Of a stretch of 64,000 bases of DNA, positions 1 through 11,833 are shown piece by piece (position 1 is the first letter of the stretch; each line of letters starts with the position of its first letter). A program made the position numbers and the translations under genes. The DNA lies in contig NC_092649.1 of NCBI RefSeq assembly GCF_032118995.1, forward strand, positions 29,402,927 to 29,466,926, given 5' to 3'. This stretch comes from Asterias amurensis. Its lineage: Eukaryota > Echinodermata > Asteroidea > Forcipulatida > Asteriidae. Below the pieces are notes generated by a model, which searched no databases, was not told where the DNA came from, and saw nothing but the letters and a program-made list of their open reading frames with translations.

Positions 1-2
1 AA

Positions 3-373
3 TTAAAGCCATTATACACTTTCGGAACAGAAAAAAAATAAAAGTTCACAGATTTACAAATCACTTACAGGGTTTACAGAAGGTAATGGTAAAAGACTTC
101 TCTTGAAATATTATTCCATGAAATGCTTTACTTTTTGAGAAAACATTAAAACAAGTATCAATTCTTGACATCGAGAATTACGGATTTATAAACACATGTC
201 ATGACACGGCAAAACGTGCGGAAACAAGGGTGGGTTTTCCCGTCATTTTCTCCCGACTCCGATGACCGGTTGAGCCTAAATTTCCACAGGTTTGTTATTT
301 TATATAGAAGTTGTGATACACAAAGTGTGGGCCTTGGAAAATACTGTTTACCGAAAGGGGCCAATGGCTTTAA
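3..373. mobile_element. TTAA-flanked fold-back element, family D
   Basis: TTAA at 3-6 and 370-373 encloses imperfect inverted ends AGCCATTATACACTTTCGG and CCGAAAGGGGCCAATGGCT. No coding capacity; the short open frames inside it are not genes. TTAA target sites are typical of piggyBac-type movement. Confidence 0.65.
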
Positions 374-1299
374 GAACTAGGTTCACAATCAACTCGGTCC
401 AAAGTCAACTCAGTGTACTGTAAGTAAGCAATGTCCAAGCAGTTTGTTTGAATTTTTTTATTTATTTAAAAAAAACACGAACCTGATGTTTAATTTCCAA
501 GTAAAAAAAAACCCACCCAACTGAAAAAAAAGTGGCGAGTACAGAGTTATCTTCGGACCGAGTTTACCTTAAAAAAAGCCCAAGCATTCCAAGTCTAACC
601 ACCTCGTTTCATTTTTTTCCATAATTTTATAATCATTCTTCATGTCATATTATACTCATACATGTACACACAACTACTGTACAACACTGTGCCGTCAGCG
701 ACTTAGCATGCAGTCAGCGTGCGTGTTTTACAAAAAGTTAACTCTACTGTACTGCTGCGTTTCGTGTAACCGCATCAAAAACAACTCAAACTGGCATAGC
801 TGTGGTTAGCCCCAAGTAGTGCCATGGAGTAAGCTGTGGTACTTATAACCAGGAATAAAATACCTTCGTGAATGATACGGAATAAAGTAGCAAAACACAT
901 GAAAAAGACGACGACCATGCTTACCTTTTCCGTGCAGAGTTTTTGAGTTTTTGGACCGATGTCAAGGACCTTGAGCAAAAGCGCCCTCTGTTGTCAGTCA
1001 AGTGATTCTTTTTTTAACCAATCGTGTCTTATTCCTCGTCTCTAGTGCGAAACTTTGTATAAGAAAACGTTAATTATTATAACGGTAACAGACTACCGAC
1101 TGGCACTTTCAATTGGTGCAAGATATGTGAACAGATTTCCCACGGTACATGTACGAGTAGGATTCTACTCTACTCTACTCACTATATAACTGGTACTCTT
1201 CACATCGCTGTGTTAAACCAATGCAAAAATAACTGAGTACCAGCATACACCATACCATACACATACACACACACACAATGTACATTACATGTACGTCCG
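374..1299. other. No gene seen upstream of the copy 1 promoter
   Basis: AT-rich with homopolymer A/T runs. Short open frames lack coding character and no known motif was recognised. Confidence 0.5.
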
Positions 1300-1423
1300 T
1301 ACACACTGCATGCTCTCGTCGTCTGTCCGTCGTCGTCGCAAGCGTCGGCGTCCACAGCTAGTTTTGACGCGGATTTGGTGATTTATGATGCCGATCCGAA
1401 ACATTGATGGACATCTTTTCTCG
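1300..1423 (+). promoter_or_regulatory. TMEM168: Candidate CpG-rich promoter and non-coding first exon of TMEM168 copy 1
   Basis: The stretch rich in CGTCGTCG about 1316-1375 is the most CpG-dense part of the left end and has no TATA box. It leads to a strong donor TCTCG|GTAAGAAG at 1423/1424. All other copies have a separate 5' non-coding exon spliced just before the start codon, so copy 1 should have one as well; the acceptor TTGCAG|GTTC at 11761/11762 would make an intron of about 10.3 kb. Position inferred, not proven. Confidence 0.45.
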
Positions 1424-1558
1424 GTAAGAAGTTGATTTTGTGCACGGTGGTCTTAACTGGTCACTCTCAAATTGTTAAATGATCAACGTCAATTATTTTA
1501 TATCAGATACTTAATTATTTAAGACTTCCATTATCGGATCAATCAAATAACATGTTCA

Positions 1559-1586
1559 TCCATGGAGGTATAATTCGACCTCCATG
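1559..1586. repeat. Tiny hairpin CCATGGAGGTA/CCTCCATGG
   Basis: Perfect arms around TAATTCGA. The same arm sequence is found at 18164-18206. Confidence 0.7.
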
Positions 1587-2053
1587 GTTCATCCTACTAA
1601 TAATAGTATCCTAACCCCATATAATAATGAATAGGCTAGTTGGCCTTAGCTTTCGATCCAATCCGGACCTTCTTCAGAGGCATAAAACAAGTACAAACAA
1701 ATACATATCCATTTATAGAAAAAGAGGGGGAAAGGGATTAAGGAAAGGATCCAGATGTTCTGAGAAGAACAGGTGGGAAGTGCGAAAAGACCCATATAAT
1801 AATAATGATAATAAAATATCAATCAATATACTGTCATACATGCCATAAACATGGCCTAACCCAGTGGATTGTACCGATTTATTGGGCTAGGTCATCCCTT
1901 ATTCTTATTCTTATTCTTTATTTGGCCATTAAACAATAACAATATACAAACAGACAGTATGTAAAATAAATAATATAAAAACAAAAGTAAATACAGAGCA
2001 AGACAAACAGTACGGTACAGGAAATTACAGAACAACCCTAATGTGATGGCCAG

Positions 2054-4140
2054 CCCCCCGATTTCACGAAACTCATCGCAAGTAGCGATGCATCGCAGGG
2101 TTTGCGAAGCGTCGCAGACCTAAGACACGTCGCGTCTGCGACGAGTTCCACAATCCATTTCACCAAACACGTCGTAAGCGCGACGAGTCGCAATACAAAC
2201 TATTTTCATTCTTAATAAAAACAACCTTTTGGACGAGGATGAACTGCTAAAGTTCTGCGGCTGTTTTATGTTATGTACAGCTTGGTCATGAAACAGTCGT
2301 GTATTATAGTTCATTCAAGTAGGCAGTTTCAGTGAAATTAAATGCAGGTGATTTTTTTCTCTGACAAGATGTGGTCTGTTAAAGGAACACGTTGCCTTGG
2401 ATCGGTCGAGTTGGTCTTTGAAAAGCGTTCTGTAACCGTTTGTTGTAAAATGTATATGGTTAGAAAGATATTGTAAAAGTAGAATACAATGATCTACACA
2501 AATATGCCTCGAAACTGCGTGGTTTTCTTTTTACCCTGTCGACTAACACGGTCGGTCACTTATGGGAGTCAAAATTTTGACTCCCATAAATGGCCGACCG
2601 TGATAGTTCGCGACGTAAAAGGAAAACCGTGCAATTTCGAGTGATACTTGTGTGGATCATTATATTCTACTTTTAAAACATCTTTCTAACCATATGCATT
2701 TCATAGCAAACGGTTTCAAACGCTTTTAATAGACCAACTCGTCCGATCCAAGGCAACGTGTTCCTTTAAGGTGTATTATATGGAGTAAAAATCAATTTAA
2801 TATTTTGAAATCTATTGTTTGGTTGCAGAGATATAACGTTTTTAATGAGCGTGGATCGTCCAAAAAACGTACCTGTTTTCAAGTTCAATTTGTTATGTTT
2901 TTCTTCATATCGGCCACGGGCAAGTTTAACGCACAGCCTATGGCAAAAGAGGGCGCACTATATGACAAGCTCCCTCTACCAATGGGGAGGTTTGCAGACT
3001 GTGCGATGTACATGTACACGTGCGTATTTAGGACAACTTTGCAAGAAATGGTTGAACAAAACCTCTCGGAGGGAGAAGAATATATAAAATCAAATTACAC
3101 CAAATTTTCACAAGTTAATCTTAAAAGTATGGGAATTAGCACTGACAAAGTTGCATTCAATTTTGATAATTATCTCAGGAAGAAATCTTGATTAAAAAAA
3201 CGGAAAACGCCGACAAAAATAGGTTTTCATGGTAAAAGCTATGCGACTAGATGTACCATGTGCGGAGTTTTATTGGCTACACGATGATGTAATCGTTATC
3301 TCATTTTGTGTAAACATGTGCTCCCTCATCGTAAAAAACCATCTTCGGGCTTCTTCGGCTCTTTCCGAAGATTTCCGAAATCCGTTGTCCACGGGGTTCA
3401 AAGGTGACGTCATGCACAAACGAATGGGCGCTACACGTGAGGCCAAGAATCCGGTTTCTGTCGTTGCTCTCTATTTTTTACAATATCTCCAAAACTATTT
3501 ATCTGATTTCAAAACTTTTTAAATGTAAGCACGAGGAGAGAATGCTCCTGCCTGCTGCCAAGTCTCATAGTTGTGAGTTGTACGAAATGTGACTTATGAT
3601 TTAATACATTTTGTTCTTTTTTTCGGGGCTGCGTGTGTGTGTGTTTTGGTACACATGAAATCAACTTGATGAAACTGCCTAATTCAAGATGGCAGACACT
3701 CAACCATTTCGGACCAGCGTTTAGGTTTTGGTTGTTTTGGTTGGTTTATAATTATTAATTGGTTGAGTTGTTTAAGTTTGTGTGTACTTTGTTATGCCTG
3801 TGTTTGTTTTCTTTTACCCGTCCTTTTTTTTTTGGGGGGGGAAGGTAAATTTCCATTTGTTGTCTAGTGTCTTCCCGATTGGTTCACGGAAGTTACATGT
3901 GGTAATTGTTATGTCCTTTCATGCATTTTGTGCGTAAACAAATGAAACATAGCATTCTTACGACGACCCTATGGGTCGTCGTAACTTACAACGTGTTCTT
4001 CCCCGTTGTCAAGGAACTTACGATGTATCCAATGCACCATAACTTTGATGAAATGGATTTCATACGCAGCGCAAGTTACGACGTGTAACCGGTCGCAACT
4101 TGCACTTGCGACGCGTCGCAGCGCTTCGTGAAATCAGGGG
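2054..4140. mobile_element. Candidate non-autonomous DNA transposon with GATTTCACGAA ends
   Basis: CCCCCGATTTCACGAA at the left and TTCGTGAAATCAGGGG at the right are inverted, and both are followed inward by several GCGACG/CGTCGC subterminal repeats. CAG flanks both sides and may be a short target duplication. The family A MITE at 2379-2769 is nested inside. No transposase was recognised. Confidence 0.45.
2379..2769. mobile_element. TTAA-flanked fold-back MITE, family A (391 bp)
   Basis: Nearly the whole element is a long inverted repeat, from TTAA-AGGAACACGTTGCC to GGCAACGTGTTCCT-TTAA, with the centre near GGGAGTCAAAATTTTGACTC. A second copy of exactly the same length is at 15812-16202. Confidence 0.85.
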
Positions 4141-5260
4141 CAGGATCAACAAAAGTATAATTAAACACTCTGTAGCTCGAACACCTGTTAATCCACTCAC
4201 ATAGGGAGGCAAACTCACTATATTATATACTCTCTTTGGAAAAATAAAAACAATTAAAAGTAAATATAAATAATCTGTATACGTTACACAAAGCACAACT
4301 TGAAACAACAAAACCAAAAATAAAAACCAGAAATTAGACAAGCAAATAAATAAATAACCAAATTGTTAATCAAAACAATGTAAACAAAAAGTAACAATAA
4401 GTAAATGAATAAATAGTTGGAAAGGTACATGTAACAAGAAATATAGCAACAAATAAATCAAAATATGGATGGATAAACAAAAAAATAGGTCAATAAATAA
4501 ACAGACAAATTGATAAAATAACAACGCAAGCAACGAAAAGTTAATCAAACTAACTCCTTTTCCAACATACATACCTTTACATCAATAAAAGGATGATTAA
4601 ATATGAATAAAGCAATCAAAACAACCGATCAATTAATAAACAAATAATCAATAAACCAGAAATTAGATAAGCAAATAAATATTTAAATTAATAAATAACA
4701 AAAACTTTGATATTTTATTTCTGAGTTACATGCACTCATCTGTCTATCTATCCACTCATTCATTCATTCACCCATTTTTTCCCTTTATTATATCCAACTG
4801 CAGGTATAAATGTAGAAATCAACCTTCAAGCAGTACTGGACTACCATGAAATAATGCAACTACTCCTCCGCCCCACTAGCCTTTTGTCAAGGCCTTCGTG
4901 GCTTAGACACTAGTTTGGTAGAGCCGTGATTCGAAGAGCCTGGAAGGGGATATTTGCAGGCTGGTCAAACCTTCCAGTCATTTTGAATGCGGATCTATGA
5001 AGCAATGAAGGCTACAGTCCCCCTGGTGGTACACAAGAGTATCAGACCAGTTGTCAGTAAAAGTTCTCATGCACACTGCATAGTCTCTACAGATTTTAAA
5101 TATTGTGGGACAGAAACCTCATTTCATATTTGGGGAAAACAACGAAAGTATACAAAAATCACATACCCATGTCAAAATGTTACTTTTGACATGAATACTA
5201 CAAAATACAGTATGCTCAAGTTGCAGTTAATGTTAAAAAATGTTTATGTAAAACGCGTTT
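4141..5260. other. AT-rich spacer in inferred intron
   Basis: Rich in AATAAATAA-type simple sequence (about 4240-4700). No gene seen. Confidence 0.5.
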
Positions 5261-5261
5261 A

Positions 5262-5352
5262 AAAAACTCAACCATATTATGCGCCTTGAACACCCAGAAG
5301 GGTGGATATGTGCGCATTTTAAGTCTTATTATTACTATTATTATTATTATTT
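5262..5352 (+). mobile_element. SINE 3' tail
   Basis: GCGCCTTGAACACCCAGAAG, GGTGGATATGTGCGCA and a TTATTATT tail, a SINE-like 3' end without a head. Confidence 0.45.
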
Positions 5353-5587
5353 AAAGGCAGTGGACACTATTGGATAATTACTCAAAATAATGATTAGCAT
5401 AAAACCTTTCTTGGTGGCGAGTAATGGGGAGAGGTTGATAGTATAAAACAAGGTGAGAAACGGCTTCCTCTGATGTGCCTTAGTTTTTGAGAAAAAAAGG
5501 TTAGTTATTTTATGCATATGTTGAGATACACCAACTGTGAAGGCCAGTCTTTGACAATTACCAATAGTCTCCACTGCCTTTAAATAA
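5350..5587. mobile_element. TTAA fold-back MITE, family B, internally deleted
   Basis: Ends TTAA-AGGCAGTGGACACTATTG and AGTCTCCACTGCCTTTAA, with the central part missing compared with the copies near 29553 and 45888. Confidence 0.75.
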
Positions 5588-5740
5588 TGATAGTCCATTA
5601 TACTATAATGTATGTTACATGAAACAGTTTCCTAGCTACTACTAGACCATTTTTATATTATTTGGATGTTGATATCAATGACCAAATGTCATGGTTGAAA
5701 ATAATAATAATAAAGCATGCAAAAACATTCAATGTAACTT

Positions 5741-6071
5741 TTAAAGGCACTGGACACCTTTGGTAACCAGTCTTCTCACTTGGTGTATGTCAACATAATG
5801 CACACAAAACAAACCTGTGAAAATTTGATTCATTCGGTCGTTGAAGTTGCGAGAGTATAATGGAGGATAAAACACCCTTGTTGCTCAAGTTATGTGCTTT
5901 CAGATGCAAAATTCGAGCTTGAATTCAATCAAATATTTGAGTGAGAAATTTTTGTTCTTCTCACAAACTACGTTATTTTAGAGGGAGCCATTTCTCACAA
6001 TGTTTTATACTATCAACAGCTCACCGTTACCTGTTACCAAGTTCATTACCAATAGTGTTCAGTGCCTTTAA
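5741..6071. mobile_element. TTAA fold-back MITE, family B variant
   Basis: Ends TTAA-AGGCACTGGACACCTTTG and AGTGTTCAGTGCCTTTAA; the centre is shared with family B (GAAAATTTGA, CTCACAATGTTTTATAC). Confidence 0.75.
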
Positions 6072-6075
6072 TATG

Positions 6076-6200
6076 GGAATAAAAGGGTAGCGACAGGTTG
6101 TTGCGTGTGATCGGCTCGGGCGAGGGTCTTGAGCGCATGGCAATGACCCTGCAAGGTTTAAACGGACATTTAAGAATGAGTCGCTACTTTTTTATTCCGA
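6076..6200. mobile_element. Small fold-back element
   Basis: GGAATAAAAGGGTAGCGAC and GTCGCTACTTTTTTATTCC are inverted about 100 bp apart. Confidence 0.55.
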
Positions 6201-6945
6201 ATCATAAATGCCCTGTTGTTAAAAAACATTACAAAAATACAATTACAGACACTTTGACCATTTAAAATTTGAGTTTAAAATGTTTAATGTTTAAAATGTT
6301 CAATACATTTTCACACAAAAACGGTTTTTGGGATACATAACTTTGAGTGAGCAATGAATGCTCACCCATAATAGGACCTTGGTCAGACAATTTTCTCACA
6401 AGAAAAAGGTTTAAGTTCAAAACAATTTTAAAGTTGGAAGCACTTTCTATTATTATGACAGATTTCTGTTAAATGCATATACTGTAGCTATTTATTTTGA
6501 TGTGACTAGAGCGCTAACACCCCATTATACACGCATTAAAGTTTTGAAGCCGTGTGGGCGCATCAAATGTTCATGTACAAACGAATACAAAAAAGCTTGA
6601 TATTTTGTACGGCAATTGTACGGCTATTTGCATGATAGTGCATTTGTTATTTTCTATGTGTCATCGAACCAAAAGGTGCAGCAAATGTAAACGCACAATC
6701 TGCTGATGAGCGTCCAAACTGCGAGCGTCATTTGCGTCATGTTTAAAAGGCATGTATACTATTTTAAGTTTTTGTAGCGCAGACAGACGCTAATGGGCAG
6801 TTGCATACGAAAGCGCACACGCCGAATTTAAAAAAAAAAGCGTCAATGTGAATTAAAATCTTGTCATAGTCATGCAACACATCAAACATGTCTGTGCCCA
6901 GGGTGGCTTCAAAACACAGAGCAAGTTAGCGCTATATAAATGTAG

Positions 6946-7254
<309 letters not shown>

Positions 7255-7440
7255 TATGTATAGCTCTATGGTTAAACGCAACCTTTATATTTGTTTTTTA
7301 TGTGATTATTTGACATTAATATGTGGAACTCAGTTGTGTAATTGCGATGGATATTTTTAATAAACCTGTTTTATATTAAATTGAATTAATTTTGTCAACT
7401 TTAATTTGCACTGCATTGATTAAGGTTCTTCCTCTTTAAT

Positions 7441-10178
7441 GCTTTATTCTGGCCCTATGCTTTAGCACTGTGTAGGATTCTGTCCCTATGCTTTAGCACT
7501 GTGTAGGATTCTGTCCCTATGCTTTAGCACTGTGTAGGATTCTGGCCCTATGCTTTAGCATTGAGTAGGATTCTGTCCCTATGCTTTAGCATTGAGTAGG
7601 ATTCTGGCCCTATGCTTAAGCACTGTGTAGGATTCTGTCCCTATGCTTTAGCATTGAGTAGGATTCTGGCCCTATGCTTTAGCATTGAGTAGGATTCTGG
7701 CCCTATGCTTTAGCACTGTGTAGGATTCTGTCCCTATGCTTTAGCACTGTGTAGGATTCTGTCCCTATGCTTTAGCACTGTGTAGGATTCTGTCCCTATG
7801 CTTTAGCATTGAGTAGGATTCTGGCCCTATGCTTAAGCACTGTGTAGGATTCTGTCCCTATGCTTTAGCATTGAGTAGGATTCTGGCCCTATGCTTTAGC
7901 ATTGAGTAGGATTCTGGCCCTATGCTTTAGCATTGAGTAGGATTCTGTCCCTATGCTTTAGCATTGAGTAGGATTCTGGCCCTATGCTTTAGCATTGAGT
8001 AGGATTCTGGCCCTATGCTTTAGCACTGTGTAGGATTCTGTCCCTATGCTTTAGCACTGTGTAGGATTCTGTCCCTATGCTTTAGCATTGAGTAGGATTC
8101 TGGCCCTATGCTTAAGCACTGTGTAGGATTCTGTCCCTATGCTTTAGCATTGAGTAGGATTCTGGCCCTATGCTTTAGCATTGAGTAGGATTCTGGCCCT
8201 ATGCTTTAGCATTGAGTAGGATTCTGTCCCTATGCTTTAGCATTGAGTAGGATTCTGGCCCTATGCTTTAGCATTGAGTAGGATTCTGGCCCTATGCTTT
8301 AGCACTGTGTAGGATTCTGTCCCTATGCTTTAGCACTGTGTAGGATTCTGTCCCTATGCTTTAGCACTGTGTAGGATTCTGGCCCTATGCTTTAGCACTG
8401 TGTAGGATTCTGGCCCTATGCTTTAGCATTGAGTAGGATTCTGTCCCTATGCTTTAGCATTGAGTAGGATTCTGGCCCTATGCTTAAGCACTGTGTAGGA
8501 TTCTGTCCCTATGCTTTAGCATTGAGTAGGATTCTGGCCCTATGCTTTAGCATTGAGTAGGATTCTGGCCCTATGCTTTAGCACTGTGTAGGATTCTGTC
8601 CCTATGCTTTAGCACTGTGTAGGATTCTGTCCCTATGCTTTAGCACTGTGTAGGATTCTGTCCCTATGCTTTAGCATTGAGTAGGATTCTGGCCCTATGC
8701 TTAAGCACTGTGTAGGATTCTGTCCCTATGCTTTAGCATTGAGTAGGATTCTGGCCCTATGCTTTAGCATTGAGTAGGATTCTGGCCCTATGCTTTAGCA
8801 TTGAGTAGGATTCTGTCCCTATGCTTTAGCATTGAGTAGGATTCTGGCCCTATGCTTTAGCATTGAGTAGGATTCTGGCCCTATGCTTTAGCACTGTGTA
8901 GGATTCTGTCCCTATGCTTTAGCACTGTGTAGGATTCTGTCCCTATGCTTTAGCATTGAGTAGGATTCTGGCCCTATGCTTAAGCACTGTGTAGGATTCT
9001 GTCCCTATGCTTTAGCATTGAGTAGGATTCTGGCCCTATGCTTTAGCATTGAGTAGGATTCTGGCCCTATGCTTTAGCATTGAGTAGGATTCTGTCCCTA
9101 TGCTTTAGCATTGAGTAGGATTCTGGCCCTATGCTTTAGCATTGAGTAGGATTCTGGCCCTATGCTTTAGCACTGTGTAGGATTCTGTCCCTATGCTTTA
9201 GCACTGTGTAGGATTCTGTCCCTATGCTTTAGCACTGTGTAGGATTCTGGCCCTATGCTTTAGCACTGTGTAGGATTCTGGCCCTATGCTTAAGCACTGT
9301 GTAGGATTCTGTCCCTATGCTTTAGCATTGAGTAGGATTCTGGCCCTATGCTTTAGCATTGAGTAGGATTCTGTCCCTATGCTTTAGCATTGAGTAGGAT
9401 TCTGGCCCTATGCTTAAGCACTGTGTAGGATTCTGTCCCTATGCTTTAGCACTGTGTAGGATTCTGGCCCTATGCTTTAGCACTGTGTAGGATTCTGGCC
9501 CTATGCTTAAGCACTGTGTAGGATTCTGTCCCTATGCTTTAGCATTGAGTAGGATTCTGGCCCTATGCTTTAGCATTGAGTAGGATTCTGGCCCTATGCT
9601 TAAGCACTGTGTAGGATTCTGTCCCTATGCTTTAGCACTGTGTAGGATTCTGGCCCTATGCTTTAGCACTGTGTAGGATTCTGGCCCTATGCTTAAGCAC
9701 TGTGTAGGATTCTGTCCCTATGCTTTAGCATTGAGTAGGATTCTGGCCCTATGCTTTAGCATTGAGTAGGATTCTGTCCCTATGCTTTAGCATTGAGTAG
9801 GATTCTGGCCCTATGCTTTAGCATTGAGTAGGATTCTGGCCCTATGCTTTAGCACTGTGTAGGATTCTGTCCCTATGCTTTAGCACTGTGTAGGATTCTG
9901 TCCCTATGCTTTAGCACTGTGTAGGATTCTGTCCCTATGCTTTAGCATTGAGTAGGATTCTGGCCCTATGCTTAAGCACTGTGTAGGATTCTGTCCCTAT
10001 GCTTTAGCATTGAGTAGGATTCTGGCCCTATGCTTTAGCATTGAGTAGGATTCTGGCCCTATGCTTTAGCACTGTGTAGGATTCTGGCCCTATGCTTTAG
10101 CACTGTGTAGGATTCTTCCCCTATGCTTTAGCACTGTGTAGATTCTGTCCCTATGCTTTAGCATTGAGTAGCATTCTC
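7441..10178. repeat. 31-bp minisatellite, about 88 units
   Basis: Unit CCCTATGCTTTAGCACTGTG + TAGGATTCTGT, with three common variable sites (CACTGTG/CATTGAG, CTTTAG/CTTAAG, TCTGTCC/TCTGGCC). No spacers between units. Lies in the inferred 5' intron of TMEM168 copy 1. Confidence 0.97.
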
Positions 10179-10911
10179 TGACACTTTCGTCATAAAAACT
10201 CATGCCATTCTGCAAACACATTATAATGATCCATGATTAAAAAGGCAGAGGGCGCCCTATCTAGCCCTCCGTTGGTTTTAGCAATCATTGGTTTTGTACA
10301 GTACTATATGGAGTAGAGCAGAAAGCACAGAGGTCAATGAGTAGTGTAGAATCCTACTTCGCCTGTGTGGTAAAATTTTTGTTAACATATCTTGCAGGGT
10401 ATAGGCACTTTCGTATCTTCCGTACACACAATAGTAACTGCACAGATTCTGAGATTGTGAGAAAAAAAGTAGGGGAAAACAAGGGTAACAACGATGAATT
10501 GAGTCATTTTCTTTTTTAAAGTGGGCTGGATATGAAGTAACTTTAAGTTTACGGTGGAGCGTCTTCGTAGCTTCAGGTATCTTATTTAATTAAACTTTTG
10601 GACGTGAATCTCATGTCACCTTTTCCATCCATTCATATTTGTTTTTCATTAGAAAAAATAGGCCTACATAAAAACCATTGCATTTGGCTAAAATATCGTT
10701 TCCGGTCGCCACTTTAGTTTATCTCCTTGTAATTAATGCCAAGTTATAAGGATTGACATTGACGGGAAGTAAAGAGAGAGAGGAACAGGCACGTTGAACT
10801 ATTTTAAATAATGTTAAAAATCATACATAGGACATTTTTATTTTTTCAGCCTCGGGTGCTTGTTAATGTTTTGTTTGTTATATTTTGTTTGTTTGTTTGT
10901 TTGTTTGTTTA

Positions 10912-11190
10912 GATGATCTTCCCATCAAGGGAACTAGGCAAGCTCCCACAAGGGGATGTAAACACCACCAAGCTGGCAACAACAAATCTCTCTCAAACAT
11001 TGGTTTAACGTCTATGATTATGTCCTAACTTATGAATTGCACAAATTAATGAAGAAATTGTGATTCATTAACTAGATGACAATATTTATTCTAGTCATTG
11101 TGAAATCAGCGGTTAGCTGGGGAATTCAAACCCACAACCTTGTGATTGCAAGTCGTGCAGTCTAACCACTTGACCACGGTGACATTGTTT
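10912..11190 (-). mobile_element. tRNA-derived SINE, other family
   Basis: On the minus strand GTCACCGTGGTCAAGTGGTT and GTTGTGGGTTTGAATTCCCC form a tRNA-like head. The body has GACGTTAAACCAATGTTTG. In the long 5' intron of TMEM168 copy 1. Confidence 0.55.
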
Positions 11191-11833
11191 TGTCGAGTTG
11201 ATTTTCTTTCATATTAATTATTGTTTGTCACTTATTATTAAACTCCCAACAACTATGTAATTTTACATGGTTATAAACTACAAGGTTAATAAAGTTCAAT
11301 TCATAATGTAATGTTTATCGTCCATAAAATGGAAATTTGCTTTGTCAAACATGCTGTTAATATTAACAGCAACAATATGGATAACTTTCCACATGGCACC
11401 ACCACTTTTTCACTCATTTTTACAAAAAGGGATATCTCATTGAGGTAAATTAGATACTATATTATTTCATATCGAAAAAAAAAAGTGGTGGCGCAAAAAT
11501 TGCACAGTCTACATGTAATTCCAAAAAAATAAAACAGTCGCTGTGCTATTAAGATAATTTAGATCATAATAAATATTTTGTTGATACATTTTTAAAGTCT
11601 TGCACTTTAAAGTTATCCCTTTTATAGTGCGGCATCAAAAATTGTTTTAATTTTTAAATTATACACACTTTAATCAACAACTTTATTTTCATACAGCGAG
11701 TAAAAGTAAACAAACAAAAAGTTTTTTATATTGTAATCATTGTTATGATTTATCGTTGCAGGTTCAATGAGATGATGTGATCAGGCTTGAAATCATCTTC
11801 AGACTGAGAAGGGTTTCTTAACCCAGTGTCTTC

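Noticed and set aside
2805-3191. 128-codon open frame
   Set aside because: Lies within the candidate transposon 2054-4140; no recognisable domain, and overlapping frames are equally open.
7441-10178. CRISPR-like array
   Set aside because: Units follow one another without spacers in clearly eukaryotic DNA; it is a minisatellite.
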